Shown here: positions 34,113 through 45,884 of the stretch, one piece after another
Layout of the letters: each line of letters starts with the position of its first letter
Numbering within the stretch: the first letter of the stretch is position 1
NCBI RefSeq assembly: GCF_019393635.1
Contig: NC_057861.1
Coordinates: 456,179,330-456,243,329, forward strand
Reading direction: 5' to 3'
Length of the DNA stretch: 64,000 bases
Source of the DNA: Dromiciops gliroides
Taxonomy: Eukaryota > Chordata > Mammalia > Microbiotheria > Microbiotheriidae
Notes under the pieces: generated by a model
Database searches by the model: none
The model's input: the letters and a program-made list of their open reading frames with translations, nothing else
What the model was told of the DNA's origin: nothing
Translations under genes and position numbers: made by a program

Positions 34113-34742
34113 ACATACTTTGTGTAGATTTACTTCCTTCAGCTCAAAACTCAACAAAGACACTTAAAACCAGTCAAACAAAAAAGATTATATCCTTAAC
34201 TGGCCTATCCTAACACCCCATGAACTGTCTTGGAGACTGGGAATGAAGGTAAATTTTCTATTAGCCTTAGGAGAGATTCAACCAGTGTATTATACTCCCA
34301 ACCAACTTGGGCTTAAGAGTTAACCCATTTCACTTGGATCATCTTTGTTGGGCCCACACGGTCCCCCTTTGATAGTGTTCTGTAGTGTACCAAAGTAAAC
34401 ACCCTTTGTTTATTGACACCCCCTAAAATAGTTTATTGTGCTCAGGCTTTGTCTTACCCAGTAAAGTCTTATGGCTTACCTATTGAGAATGTGCAAATGT
34501 TTCTGCAATACTATTGTTGATCATCTCCCAATAATGAATGCAACAGAAACTACCTGGAAAACTCCACTGATGCTGACACGTGCTTCATTCACTCATTTGA
34601 GAAGCCATAATTTGAGTCTTCTCCTTTTCTCTTCTGAAAGACATCATCAAGAACCTGGTAACTTAAAAAGATGAGCTAATAACTCACTGAAGATGAAAGG
34701 CAATAGTACATTCCAAGTGTTACAGTGGTACCGTCCCATCTT
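34113..34742. other. Unassigned sequence
   Basis: No recognised gene or repeat. Confidence 0.45.
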
Positions 34743-34754
34743 AAATGATTAATA

Positions 34755-34895
34755 GGGGCAGCTAGGTGGTGCAGTAGATAAAGCACCAGCCCTGGATTCA
34801 GGAGTATCTGAGTTCAAATCTGGCCTCAGACACTTGACACTTACTAGCTGTGTGACCTTGGGCAAGTCCCTACCCCAAATTGCCTTACAAAAAAA
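34755..34895 (+). mobile_element. tRNA-derived SINE (WSINE1-like)
   Basis: Full-length. The duplication aatgattaatag at 34743-34754 matches aatgatgaatag at 34896-34907 with one mismatch. Confidence 0.92.
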
Positions 34896-34914
34896 AATGA
34901 TGAATAGAAATGTG

Positions 34915-35345
34915 GTGAATTGGCAAGGGCACTGATGTTGGTATTGTAAGAATTGAATTCAAATCCCAGCTCTTCTACTTATTATTTGTGTGACCTTAGG
35001 CAATACATTTAAACTCTCTATGCATGGGATTGATAGAGAAACATCTATGGCTCTATAGCCCTTCAACAAAACGAAGAAGGCCAATGGCAATGCTTACAAC
35101 CAAGGGGATTACAAGATGGTCCAATGGATGGCATGCCCCCATTGATTAACTCAGATATCTTTCTTCATGCCTAGTGGCCACGTCATGGAAGGCTTCTGAG
35201 GGCAGCTGTGATCCCAGCAGAATTCCCTTGACAAGTGAACTACAAAAGACACTAGCTGTAGCAGCAAGAGCAACTTTATATAGTGCTAAGCATAGTGCCT
35301 TACATGTAGTGGACACTTAAGAAATGTTTATTGATGCATTGATTG
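34915..35345 (+). repeat. MIR remnant, unassigned middle, and L2-type tail
   Basis: 34915-35035 contains ccagctcttctacttattat and gtgtgaccttaggcaataca (MIR). 35270-35345 reads catagtgccttacatgtagt and ttaagaaatgtttattgatg (L2-type tail). The sequence between was not assigned. Confidence 0.65.
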
Positions 35346-36089
35346 ATAACGGTGGCCTCGATGCAGGAATCTTTCTTCTCCTGAAATTATTACACTTGGT
35401 CTTCTAATATTCAGCCCATGATCCCACTGAGCTACCCAACACTGTGAAGATATCTTTCTTTTCATTCAGACTCATACTGTGTCTACCAATGTATATTGCA
35501 TGACAGCCACAAACTGGGCTGATGAAAGGTCATATGCACTTTTTGCAATTCTTTGAGCACTTAGGATCATGAGATTTTAAGTTATAAAAGACCTTGGAGG
35601 TCATCTAATCCAGGATTTTTCCAGTACACCATTTTGAGGGAATTTATTTTGTTCAAATACAGATTCCCTGGCTTTTAAAATCTAAGCCTTCTTTCCCATT
35701 CAAATATTATCTTCATTTGTAATTCATATTTTTAAGAACATAATGATTTTATCAATGTTTCTAAGTGGTGGGAAGGCATTAGGATAACAATTTTGATAAT
35801 AATACTTGCCCATGGCTACAAAAAGGAGAAAACTGACAAAAGGTGGTTACTCTGCCAAGCATTACTTATTTTATGAAACTAAGATAATGTAACACCATCA
35901 TATCAATATCTAGTAACAATTTCACAGAAGGATAGCTTAGTGTGTTAAAAAAAAAAGACTACTAGATTTTGGAATTGGGTGACCTAGGTTCCAATCCTTG
36001 CCCTGCTATTTAATAGCTCTGGGACCTCAAACAAGTCACAACCTCCATGTTCTTTTTTCTTCCTCTGTCAAATGAAGGGGAGGTCTGTC
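35346..36089. other. Unassigned sequence with an old MIR
   Basis: About 35945-36085 holds a degraded forward MIR (gggtgacctaggttccaatc, gctctgggacctcaaacaag). A short 'gaccttggaggtcatctaat' block lies near 35590. The rest is unassigned. Confidence 0.55.
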
Positions 36090-36250
36090 AGTCAACAAGC
36101 ATTTATTAAGCACTTACTACACATCAGACATTGTACTAAGTGCTAGATATACAAAGAAAGACAAAGTAATTACAAAGAATAATAGGGAAATTGGAAAGAG
36201 GGGATAGTTTGGGAGAAAAGTTAAAGACTTCTGTTGTGGATATATTGAGT
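36090..36250 (+). repeat. Unassigned interspersed repeat copy
   Basis: gtcaacaagcatttattaag, cacttactacacatcagaca and gtgctagatatacaaagaaa match copies near 1000, 30490 and 61980. Confidence 0.6.
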
Positions 36251-36293
36251 TTTAGATGCCTATGAGAAGCAGTTGGTGATGCATGTATAGGTC

Positions 36294-36600
36294 AGAAGAA
36301 AGAAAAGGTAAGGGAGATGGTGAGAGAAGGAGGGGGGGAAGGAAAAAGGAAAAACAGAGGCGGGGAGAGAGATGAGTAGAGGGTGGGTGAGGAGAGAGAA
36401 AAGGGGGGAAGGAAAGAAAAAAGAGAGAGGCTGAAGGAGGGAGAGAGAGGGAGGGAGGGGAAATAGAAAAGGGGGGAAAGAGAGAAAGATGGAGGAGAGG
36501 GGGAGAGAGAAAGTAGGAGGGAGAGAAGAGGGAGGGGGAAAGAGGGAGGGAAAGGAGAGAGGGATAGAGAAGGATGGAGGTGGAGAGAGAGAGAGAGAAG
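36294..36600. repeat. Polypurine tract, about 300 bp, G/A on the plus strand
   Basis: Almost entirely A and G (gggagaga, ggggaaag, gaggga units) with only scattered pyrimidines. The minus-strand Ser/Leu/Pro frame across it is a composition artefact. Confidence 0.9.
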
Positions 36601-36701
36601 CACAAAAATAGAAAATAGCTCAAGATAAACTTGGAGAACACTAATAGTTGGTTAGTTGGTGTTACATAGATGAAGAAGGAACTTTCCTGGTTTAAATAGA
36701 T

Positions 36702-36896
36702 CAGGATTCTTAATGTTTTCTGGATCATAGTCACTTTGGTTGTCTGATGTAGCCAATGGACCAATTCTCAGAATAATGTTTTTAACTGCATAAAATAACA
36801 TACATAAGATTACAAAGGAAATTGTATTATATTGAGCTAGTTATCAAACTATATAGTTTTTTTTTAAGTTCATAGAGGCCAGTTTAAGAATCCCTG
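36702..36896. mobile_element. hAT-type MITE
   Basis: It starts caggattcttaatgtttt and ends gtttaagaatccctg, giving imperfect inverted ends. The flanking 8-mers are aaatagat (36694-36701) and gactagat (36897-36904), sharing tagat, so any 8-bp duplication has decayed. The interior (tctcagaataatgtttttaa) matches a known non-autonomous hAT family from memory. Confidence 0.7.
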
Positions 36897-36923
36897 GACT
36901 AGATTATGTAATATAACTTACAT

Positions 36924-37085
36924 TTTTTTTTTTGGAGGCAATTAGGGTTAAGTGACTTGCCTAGGGTCACACAGCTAGTAAGTGTTAAGTGTCTGAGACT
37001 GGATTTGAACTCAGGTACTCCTGACTCCAGGACTGGTGCTCTATCCACTGTGCCACCCAGCTGCCCCCGCCACCTAGCTGCCCCG
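36924..37085 (-). mobile_element. SINE with a duplicated head
   Basis: Full reversed SINE with the duplication ataacttacat at 36913-36923 and 37086-37096. In its own direction the 5' end carries an extra partial head (ggggcagctaggtggc) before a complete second head, so the insertion is a partial dimer. Confidence 0.9.
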
Positions 37086-37096
37086 ATAACTTACAT

Positions 37097-38401
37097 CTTT
37101 AAATCCTATGATGCATTTGCATTCAACTCATTCAAAAGTAACCCCCCCCAAAGAAGAAATATAATAATGATGGGTTTGGTTTATCAAGTATCATGGCTAT
37201 TGTTTGCTAAATTGAGGCAGAGTGGGATATATGTCGTGTATTGAGTCTTCTGTTATTATATTTAGATGTCTGAGAGATTTCTGCTTAGGATAGAGAAATA
37301 CATTTAAAGAAAAGTAGGGTTGATGCGTTTCAGCAAGTAGGAAATCCTTCAGAAAGAGATTAATTGCTCATTTGTCATATTCTCCCAGTCACAATAAATG
37401 GAGTTGTTTATAGGTATCGATTTTTGTTATTTTAGGACAAGGCCCCACACTCTATTTTCTCTTGACCAAATCAGAATTCTCTGTTGGCTGGGCTTCCTGA
37501 AAAGTTCACATCTTTTTTTATTTACTCATGGTCCTAACAACTCCCTACAGATATCTCCTGTCTTCTGCACAATGTTATTCTTGAAAGTAGATTGTAGAGT
37601 GTAGAACAATCCAAAAAAATACTACAAGTCCATGCTTGACATTAATTACTTAAAAAATAGAATTGGGAGGGAAAATCTCTGTAATGTAAATACTATGTGG
37701 AACAGTACACTAATTAATAATCATGGTCATCATTTAAGATTGGTTTTCAAACACAATATTAGTCAACATGAGAAAGGTCAAAGATTCTTTATTTGGAAGG
37801 GAGATCTATGACTCAGTTTTACAGCATACTAAATTACACAGAAGTGTTTGGGGGTGGGGGGAGGGTAAGGGAGGAGGGAGTAGAAACTAACGTCAAGTAA
37901 TTTACATAGGTCTAACTAGAATCAAGTCCTGACAACAGTTGATTAGAGAGTAGGTGAAAGCACACTGGACCTAGAAAAGAAAAACCAGCTAGGTGATATT
38001 TCTTGCTTTGTTTAATGCATCCCGTATTACCTGAGTCAACATCAAACTGACGGATAACACTTATTAGAAGGTAGGCTATCTGGGGCATAGTCTAAACTGT
38101 AAAATGTCTCCCTTTCCTTTCCTGTTGATGGTGTCAATTACCAAATGCTGAGCTAAAGTATTTGCTTTCCTAGGACTTGTTCAGCTTTTTGTATTTTCTC
38201 ACATTCATGCTAGACTTTTCCCTTAATTATCTGTAGGTTATTATTCTTGGCAAGACTGAATATTTCCATTATGATACATTTACCTTCCAAACAGGCCCTA
38301 CTTCTTTCTTATCTTCATTAGCTTATTGAAATTTCCTATCCTGACCAGGCTTTTCCTTTTTCCACCCTGTGCTTGAACATTCTCCCTCTAGTCAGTCATA
38401 T

Positions 38402-38403
<2 letters not shown>
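37097..38403. other. Unassigned sequence
   Basis: About 1.3 kb with no gene or confident repeat. Minor features are a C run near 37142 and a G-rich patch near 37850. Confidence 0.5.
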
Positions 38404-38471
<68 letters not shown>

Positions 38472-38508
38472 TTCTCTCTCTCTCTCTCACTCTCACTCTT
38501 TCCTCTCC
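38404..38508. repeat. (CT)n/(TCTG)n microsatellite
   Basis: CT runs on both sides of a TCTG block, similar in make-up to the start of the window. Confidence 0.95.
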
Positions 38509-39264
38509 CTCCCCTCTGAATAACAAACTACTTCCCCTTTCATTTCCTCTCCCAGAAGACGTTTTTTGGATGTATTCCTGAAAATCTCTGGCATGAAACT
38601 ATAGCCATTCCAGCTTTGTGTTCCCATTGGGCAGATTTCCAGATGTGTTTCATCAGCCTGGGCCTCTTGGCCTTCAATCCAAGAGTACACTTACCTTTGT
38701 AAATCATGTTCATTGCTCAACCAAGCCCTCCTGGCAAGAGGGCAGAGTGGTGTCAGAAGTGGCACTGCTTTTCCCCCCTGGCAAGCAACTCCATGGTTCT
38801 TGTATTCTAATCAATTTCAAGAACTCACTTGTGGTATCTTATGAAGTGCTGGACTTTCTTTTATGTTACAAGTGAAGAGGCTATTAAATGAAGCAAGGAC
38901 ATGCTGAGTCAGCGATATTTACTCACCTAAGCCACGTCTTTCAATTTATGGAATGATAACTGTATTATGCAATTACTTTTGGTTCTTTATAGGTTGCCTG
39001 GTCTGGCAATACATTTTACAGGTCCATCCAAGCAGCAAGGAAAACTTGTAAAAAGAGGCTTTCATAGAATATAGAACTCAATTTTAACTATGTGACAGGG
39101 AACCACTTTTGAGGAAAATAGATGTATCTCTGTCTCTTTAAACAGCTAAGGAATTGGAGGAGTCATATTCCTTTCATTGGTTATGTAAAAATATGATGGA
39201 AAACTGACCATTTATGATGCTTTTTGGAAATGAAAATTTTAATGTTCCATTTATTTTTATATTA
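38509..39264. other. Unassigned sequence
   Basis: No recognised gene or repeat. Confidence 0.45.
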
Positions 39265-40115
39265 GATAATAGAACATTAGAGCTAGAAAGGGCCTTAGAT
39301 ATCATCTTATCCAATCCCTTCATTTTATAGATAAGAAAAGTCAGGCCCAGTGAGTTTAAATGACTTGGCCAAAGTCACACAGATAGGTAATGGCCACCAC
39401 ATTTCCTGGACCAGGGCTCTTTCTACTATACCCTGCTCTTTCTTCATTCTTTACTGTTAATTAATATTTATTTTTTTTCCTAAATGTATGTGATAGATAT
39501 TTACATAGGGACAATGTGGGATAGTAGATAGTCAACATTGGAGTTAAAAAGATATAGAATCTAATTCTTCCTCTGATATATATATACCTTAGGTAAGTCA
39601 TTTAACTTCTCAATGACCCAAGGCAACTCTCGAAGATTATAAATTTCTGAGCAGATGCCAAATTATATCCGCAAAAGGAATTTCCTTATTGGGAGTTCCT
39701 TATACCAGTGTAATCAAAGATCAAGCACAAAAGAAAACAAATGCTTTCTGAATAAAATCTAGTGGCTTTATGGTCTAAGCATATGGCAATTTACTACTGT
39801 TACCAATACATACATAGTAATTGAAAGAAGAAATATTCTGCCTCGCAGCTATTCCACCACCTTTTTGACCTCTGGTACCTTTGATAATAAAAAATTAAAC
39901 TTGCAGATTATATAATATTTGCCAAAATAGCTATGGATAGACTTAGAAGAAACCTGAGAAATCGTTTGGTCCACTTCTTTCATTTTATAGCAAAGAAAGC
40001 TAAGGTCCAGGGAAGGAAGGAGATGTGTCCAACTAGTAACAGAGCCAAGATTAAAAACCAAGTCCTCGAACTTCAAAACCAAGGCTCTTTCCACTGTGCT
40101 ACACTGAATAAATAT
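39265..40115. repeat. MIR-related repeats around a long SINE
   Basis: 39265-39440 and 39930-40115 are reversed MIR-type copies (ccttcattttatagataaga, agtcacacagataggtaatg; then cattttatagcaaagaaagc). 39515-39730 is a forward long SINE with the tail aaggcaactctcgaagatta, ttgggagttccttataccag, gtgtaatcaaagatc, shared with 51552-51790. Confidence 0.65.
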
Positions 40116-40383
40116 GGGACATTCAAGCTAAACTAAAAATCTGGTCTGAATAGGATAGAAAAGTTAGTAAAATTAAATAACTTTCTGAAATTAAAAAAAT
40201 AAAAGACTCCAAATCCTTATCTGGGAGAGGAGGATGGAAGTGGGGATTTTTTGTTTTGTTTTTAGAATGAGGGAAGAAGAGGTTGTAAATTAAGTTACAA
40301 AACAATTTGGTCAAAATGACTTGTTTCCTTGAACTAGCCCAGTTTGTCAACTTTTTTTTTCCCAATTACTTTTATATGTTATT

Positions 40384-40741
40384 TGTTAAGGGCTAAAATT
40401 CTAGCTAGTCTGTCTAAAATATCTAATGAGTGGTCGCCAATCAATTACAAGCTTTAGCAAGAGTTAGACTTTTAAGCATTTATTAAGGAGAATAAGAATT
40501 TGGTAAAGAGAGAGAGAAAGGCCTAGATTTCTATCTATTAAAGGGAGAGCGCATTTCTAGCTCCCTTCTCCGCCAGCGTCCTCAGGAAAGAGCCCGAGAC
40601 TGAGCGCCAGTCTCTTCCTTCCTCCTCCCACTAGCCCGCGTCACTTCCTGACTCCTGGTCTTGCCCTCAAAGACCTTCGCTTCATGGGCAGAACTCTTCT
40701 ACAGTAAGTATCCAGCAGGTGGCGTTATTCCAATCGTTACA
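40384..40741 (-). repeat. 3' LTR of the young ERV-like element
   Basis: 358 bp bounded by tg...ca. On the plus strand it starts tgttaagggctaaaattcta and ends ttccaatcgttaca. In the minus direction a polyadenylation signal sits in ccttaataaatgc. It is nearly identical to the LTR at 43750-44107. Confidence 0.95.
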
Positions 40742-42734
40742 GTCCCCCCTGTTGTTCCTCAAGAAACAAAATGTTTCCTTGACGGAACAGTAAAAACAAT
40801 ATGATAACTATTGCTAACTAATAATATGTGAACAACAATATAGAAAAGGAAGAGAGGAAAGTTTTGTCCAGAGGAGCGATTTTTTTTGTCCTCATGAACC
40901 GACGCTTTGACATTAGTCTTGCAAAGGGAGGGCCTCTGCAGAGAATACATGTTACAGATGGTGTATATTATAACAGAAAGAGAAAAAAAACAACAAAAAC
41001 AACAAATCAAAACTGTTCATTTAAAGTCTCTGAAAGTCTTTTCTCAGATGTCCTCTAGGTATAGTCGTGGAATGGAAGTCTTTTCAGGGGTTGATGTGTG
41101 GATGCTGGTAATCAGCCAGGAAAATTTCCTACAAAATTGAGCTTAACACAACTTTAAAATAGCTTTGTCAATAATCAAATCAAACAATGAAAGTTCTCAA
41201 AAACATGTCTAAGGGAATACAGAATCTTAGTTGTTAACACGTGAAACATACAATAAAACAAAAATTGAACCATTCTTTAAAATTACATTATTATTATAGT
41301 CCCCCCTTATGGAGAGTAATTGAGAAGACAATTGCTGCGATATTAATTTTTAAAAATAATTTTTTATCTTTGTTTCATCACTTTTTGCATCATCTGCCTA
41401 ATTATCCTCATGCCATTATGAGAAATTAAAAAATCTAATATAATTGGTAACAGGTGTCAAGGCCAAATTCAACACTGTATTTATCGTGACACCTGAGATA
41501 ATTATGGGGGTTACCATAAAAGAACAGAGAAATGATGGGATATGAGCATTCCCACACTTGAGCAATATGTACTGCCCATACAGTATGCCAGGCTTAAAAT
41601 AGGTGGATGGAATATATGTCCATGCCACCGAACATATTGGAAGAAACTGAGTCAGACTTAATCAGATGCATGGGATTGAGATGTCCATGGCATCAGGCAT
41701 ATAGGAGGGAGCATAGAAGCCAGGTGTAGAAGTGAGATGGGTGGGATGAATACTTCCAGCCATCTGTACAATATTGTGGGGAAAAAGAGAATAAAATATT
41801 AAACCAAGAGAATCCAACCTCAACATTTGTCAAAAGCCGTTCCCTCGGCCATACCTTGACTTCATGCATGTCTCCCCTCATGTGACAGTTCAGTGTCTGC
41901 TCTTGCATGTATTCCTCTTGTGATTGGATGGCATCTTGGCCAACTGGCATCTGATAACTCAGAATAAAGGCAATTAATGTCTTAAATGATAAGTTCCCAT
42001 AATCCAAGTCTCATATGGATTTAAAATTGAGGATAATAAATGATTGCAAAAAATGTGAATACATCTTGACTCAAAATATAATATATAATTATGCAACAAT
42101 TTCAAATAATACCCTTTTTTTTACTTAGTATACAATTACTTTTGTGAAAAATCAGAACATACTTAAATACAAGTTAAAGCACAACAGAATCTCAAAGAAC
42201 TTTTTTTTTTTTTGAAAATAGAAAACTTTTACAAATGTTCCCCTCTTTTTTTTTTTTTGGGAATATGCTTATCAAAAATAATACTTCTAGAATCAATTTA
42301 CACTTGCCATGGCAACCAATTTGCCAGGGAAATGCTTTAAAGAGTTTGATCAAATAATCAGTTGAGAAAAAATAACAAAAACAAACAACTCAGAATATGG
42401 GAGCACAATACTCCTAGAATTAACATTGTATAATAAAATCAAAACCATCTTGCAATGTTTCAAAATTAGATAGACAAATGAATAGAAGAAAATACACATG
42501 GAACAATAAAAGACAATGAAATTCAAACTAGGGAAATCTAAATGAATATGAACTTAATATTAATAAGAGTATTATAAAATATAAACTTGATCACATGACT
42601 ATAAAAAGCTTTTACAAATATTCTCCTTGTTTTAAAAACTAAGTATAAGACACAATCTCAAAAGCATGAAAATCTCTATGAAAATAAACCCATTACCATT
42701 AATTTCAAAATGTAGATGTAATAGCATAGAAATC

Positions 42735-43637
42735 CTATGTAACCTCTGAACTGATACAATTACTCTGAGTGAATTCAGAACACTTTTGATTCCGATATCT
42801 AAAATCCCCAATACTCATATCAATACCTTGCTGCTTACTTCTACATTTCTGTACAATATATATCCTTCCATGCCAAAAGAAGCATTGTCTTGAACTATGT
42901 TGATGATTGTCATTCTTATTCAGCTTAAGTTTTTCTTCTTTAACCCCTCTATATTGTCTGTCGGGCTTTTCACCATACAAATGCTTTATAAGATTACTAA
43001 TGAAAGACAAAAGCAGGTTAGCAAAATTATGAACAAAACGAGCATATCTGGAATTTAAAGAGTTTTCTAAGATTGTCTCAAAAGCACAGCCAGGATGGGG
43101 AAGGGCTGAGCCTGAAGCTGCAAATGCAGGTAGAAAAAGTTGAGCATGCGCATCAGATCTCTGGACTTCCCAGGCAGGGGAAGCTATGGGCTTGGCCATA
43201 GGAGGAGTAGAGGGTGGGGTCTGGAGAGGAGGGGAGGGACCAGCGCAATTTGAATCAGACTTGATTTTGAACTCAGGCCTGGATTCCTCTTCCTCCACTT
43301 TGCCTCCAGGTGCTAGGGGATTAAAAGCTTCTAGAGGGTGGGTCATTGCCTCCAGGCATGCAAAATTAAAGCAACAATTACTGTTAGAACTGGGAAAAGC
43401 TGCGGGAATCTCTTCAGGTTTCTCTGAAAAAGCATGGTTGGGAGAGGGAGAGATATTTCCTTGTGTGAGTAAGTTGCTGGCTCTTTTAACAAAAAGAAAA
43501 AGAAAAATAGAAAATCCACAAAAACAAAGCATTAACATGATCTTATCTCCCATTTGTCTGGTTAAACAGACTAAAATCAAAAATAGGATAATTAGGGAGT
43601 TTAAAAGGTCCATTCGAAAAAATTTAAAGGAAAACAC
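42735..43637 (-). other. Open stretch of about 300 codons inside the ERV-like element
   Basis: It begins with two hydrophobic segments (roughly residues 9-26 and 33-50). A Pro/Ser-rich middle and a basic C-terminal part follow. No matrix, capsid, protease, polymerase or envelope motif was recognised. It starts about 110 bp inside the 5' LTR. It could be a remnant of an unfamiliar gene or chance openness in a young element. Treated as a fossil part. Confidence 0.4.
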
Positions 43638-43749
43638 AGCCAGTACACCAGTACTTAGCAGTTAAAGGGAGAGGGAGGGGAAATTTCTTACCCAACTAGA
43701 AGATCAGAAGAAGACTGAAGGTTAGCTTTCCTCTTCGTGGTCAGCCATC

Positions 43750-44107
43750 TGTTAAGGGCTAAAATTCTAGCTAGTCTGTCTAAAATATCTAATGAGTGGT
43801 CGCCAATCAATTACAAGCTTTAGCAAGAGTTAGACTTTTAAGCATTTATTAAGGAGAATAAGAATTTGGTAAAGAGAGAGAGAAAGGCCTAGATTTCTAT
43901 CTATTAAAGGGAGAGCGCATTTCTAGCTCCCTTCTCCGCCAGCGTCCTCAGGAAAGAGCCCGAGACTGAGCGCCAGTCTCTTCCTTCCTCCTCCCACTAG
44001 CCTGCGTCACTTCCTGACTCCTGGTCTTGCCCTCAAAGACCTTCGCTTCATGGGCAGAACTCTTCTACAGTAAGTATCCAGCAGGTGGTGTTATTCCAAT
44101 CGTTACA
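43750..44107 (-). repeat. 5' LTR of the young ERV-like element
   Basis: Same length as the left LTR, with two differences (near 44002 and 44089), each a TG where the other copy has CG. On the minus strand it is followed by gatggctgaccacgaagagg. A primer-binding site would begin at tgg there, but I could not assign the tRNA. Confidence 0.95.
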
Positions 44108-44111
44108 TATT

Positions 44112-44364
44112 ATAAATACAACCAAAAGCAGAGGTCATATTGTAAACTAACTGTACTGATTAGCTATCTTAGGAAGACTAGACAGAGGGTCAGGTGGATA
44201 ACCATAGAACCAGGTCTCCTTATCTGGGTGGATTAACCTTTATTAGTCATAAATAACTGAACCATTCCCCGCAAAAAACATTGACTCTAGTAAGGGAAAT
44301 TCAAAAAATTAAAGAAATTTAAGGCAATTCAATGTAAATTTAATAAAATTAAAAGAAGTTAATT
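44112..44364. other. Unassigned flank of the ERV-like element
   Basis: AT-rich with no recognised repeat or gene. It carries the right-hand tatt duplication at its left edge. Confidence 0.45.
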
Positions 44365-44486
44365 TTCACTAACTGTCTGCCATGCCTGGAATTCTTTCCC
44401 TCCTTTTCTCCACCTCCTGGCTTCCTTTAAGTCTTAGATAAAACCCATCTTCTACAGGAAGGCTTTCCTACCCCACCCCCAAAAAA

Positions 44487-45704
44487 ATGTTCAATAAGTT
44501 TCTTTGATAAAGGCTTCATTTGTCAAAATGGAACCAAATTTATACAAATAAGAACCATTCCCCAATTGATAAATTGTCAAAGGATACAAACAGACAATTT
44601 TCACAAGAAGAATCGAAGCTATCAATGGTCACATTAAAAAATGCTCCATATCACTACTGATTAGGGAAATGCAAATTAAAATAATTATGAGGTACCAGAT
44701 TGACTAATATGACAAGGAAAAGAAAATAACAAAGGCTGGAGGATATGTGGGAATGTTGGGACATCGATGCATTGTTGGTGGAGTTGTGAACTAGTCCAAT
44801 CATTTTGGATTACAATTTGGAACTACAGCCAAAGAGCTTTAAAATTGTGTACCCTTTGACTAATACCACTACTATGTCTGTTTCCAAAGAGATCAACTAA
44901 AAGGGGGAAAAGACCTACTTGTAGAAAAACATTTATAGCAGCTCTTTTGTGGTAGCAAAGAACTGGAAACTGAGAGGATGCCCATCAATTGGGGAATGGC
45001 TGAGCAAGTTCCATTATATGATTATAATGGAATACTATTGTGCTATAAGAAATAACAAGGAAAATTGTGTCAGGAAATGCTGGGAAGACTTTTATAAACT
45101 GATGCAAAGTACAGTGAGCAGAAACAGGAGCACATTGTACACAGTAAAAGTAATATTATAAGGATAATCAACTGTGAAAGACTTAGGTACTCTGACCAAG
45201 ACAATGACTCAAGACAATTCCAAATGACCCACGATAAAAAATGTTATGTACTTCCAGAGAGAGAACTGATGAACACTAATTGCTGATTGAAGCATACTTT
45301 ATTTTTACTTTCTGTATTTTTATTTTATTTTATTTTATTTGTATCTTCTTTTGCAATATGGCTAATATAGAAATGTGTTTTGCATGACTTCACATGTATA
45401 ATCAGAATCAAATTATTTGCCCTTTCAAGGTGTGGGAGGGAAGGAGAAAATTTGGAATCAAAAATTTTAAAAAGATTGTTTAAGGGGCAGGTAGGTGGCG
45501 CAGTGGATAGAGCACCGGCCCTGGAGTCAGGAGGACCTGAGTTCAAATCTGGCCTCAGACACTTAACACTTACTAGCTGTGTGACCCTGCGCCAGTCACT
45601 TTACCCCAATTGCCTTGCCAAAAAAAAAAAAAAAAAAAAGATTGTTTAAAAAATTTTGTGTCATCGGGCAATATTTGACAAAATAAATAAAAATAATTAA
45701 GAAA
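44487..45704 (+). mobile_element. L1 3' part (end of ORF2 plus 3' UTR), inserted in L2
   Basis: The text parallels the end of mammalian L1 ORF2: gaagctatcaatggtcacat, ctgattagggaaatgcaaat, gcattgttggtggagttgtg and gcccatcaattggggaatgg. A 70-codon open stretch at 44949-45161 keeps the C-terminal pattern CPSIGEW ... MEYYCAIRN, comparable to CP...W ... MEYYAAIK of human L1. It is 5'-truncated and is itself split by a SINE at 45484-45636. Confidence 0.85.
45484..45636 (+). mobile_element. SINE nested in the L1
   Basis: Full-length, of the caattgcc subtype with an A tail. The 13-bp duplication aaagattgtttaa lies at 45471-45483 and 45637-45649. Confidence 0.95.
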
Positions 45705-45884
45705 GAAAAGATGCCTTTCCCTGATCCCCTTAATTCTAGTGCCTTTCTACTGTTGATTATCTCCAATTTATCTTGTATGTATCTTTTTGTACACAGTTGC
45801 TTACACATTGTTTCTATCATTAAACTGAGCTCTTTGAGAGAACGTGTAGTTTTTTTTTACCTTTCTTTGTAGTAGGCATTTATT

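Larger units (their letters stand above)
40384..44107 (-). mobile_element. Young LTR retroelement (ERV-like), complete ends, reduced interior
   Basis: The element is 3,724 bp with two 358-bp LTRs in direct repeat. The 4-bp duplication tatt lies at 40380-40383 and 44108-44111. Polyadenylation signal order and a G-rich purine tract beside the left LTR show that it reads on the minus strand. The LTRs differ at only two sites, both CpG-type, so the insertion is recent by any usual neutral rate. The interior of about 3 kb is too short for a full gag-pol-env set, and I recognise none of these domains. One open stretch of about 300 codons lies near its 5' end (42735-43637). The element looks non-autonomous and is best treated as a fossil. 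A 4-bp duplication is most common among gammaretrovirus-like (class I) elements, but the class is not settled. Confidence 0.9.
44365..45880 (+). mobile_element. L2 LINE 3' end split by an L1
   Basis: The left part (44365-44486) reads ctggcttcctttaagtctta and catcttctacaggaaggctt. The right part (about 45705-45880) resumes with gcctttccctgatccccttaa, tctagtgcctttctactgtt and gtatctttttgtacacagtt. The two halves are consecutive in L2, so the L1 entered here. Confidence 0.8.

Noticed and set aside
36252-36764. Minus-strand Ser/Leu/Pro-rich frame of 170 codons
   Set aside because: It arises from the polypurine tract; composition only, with no domain.
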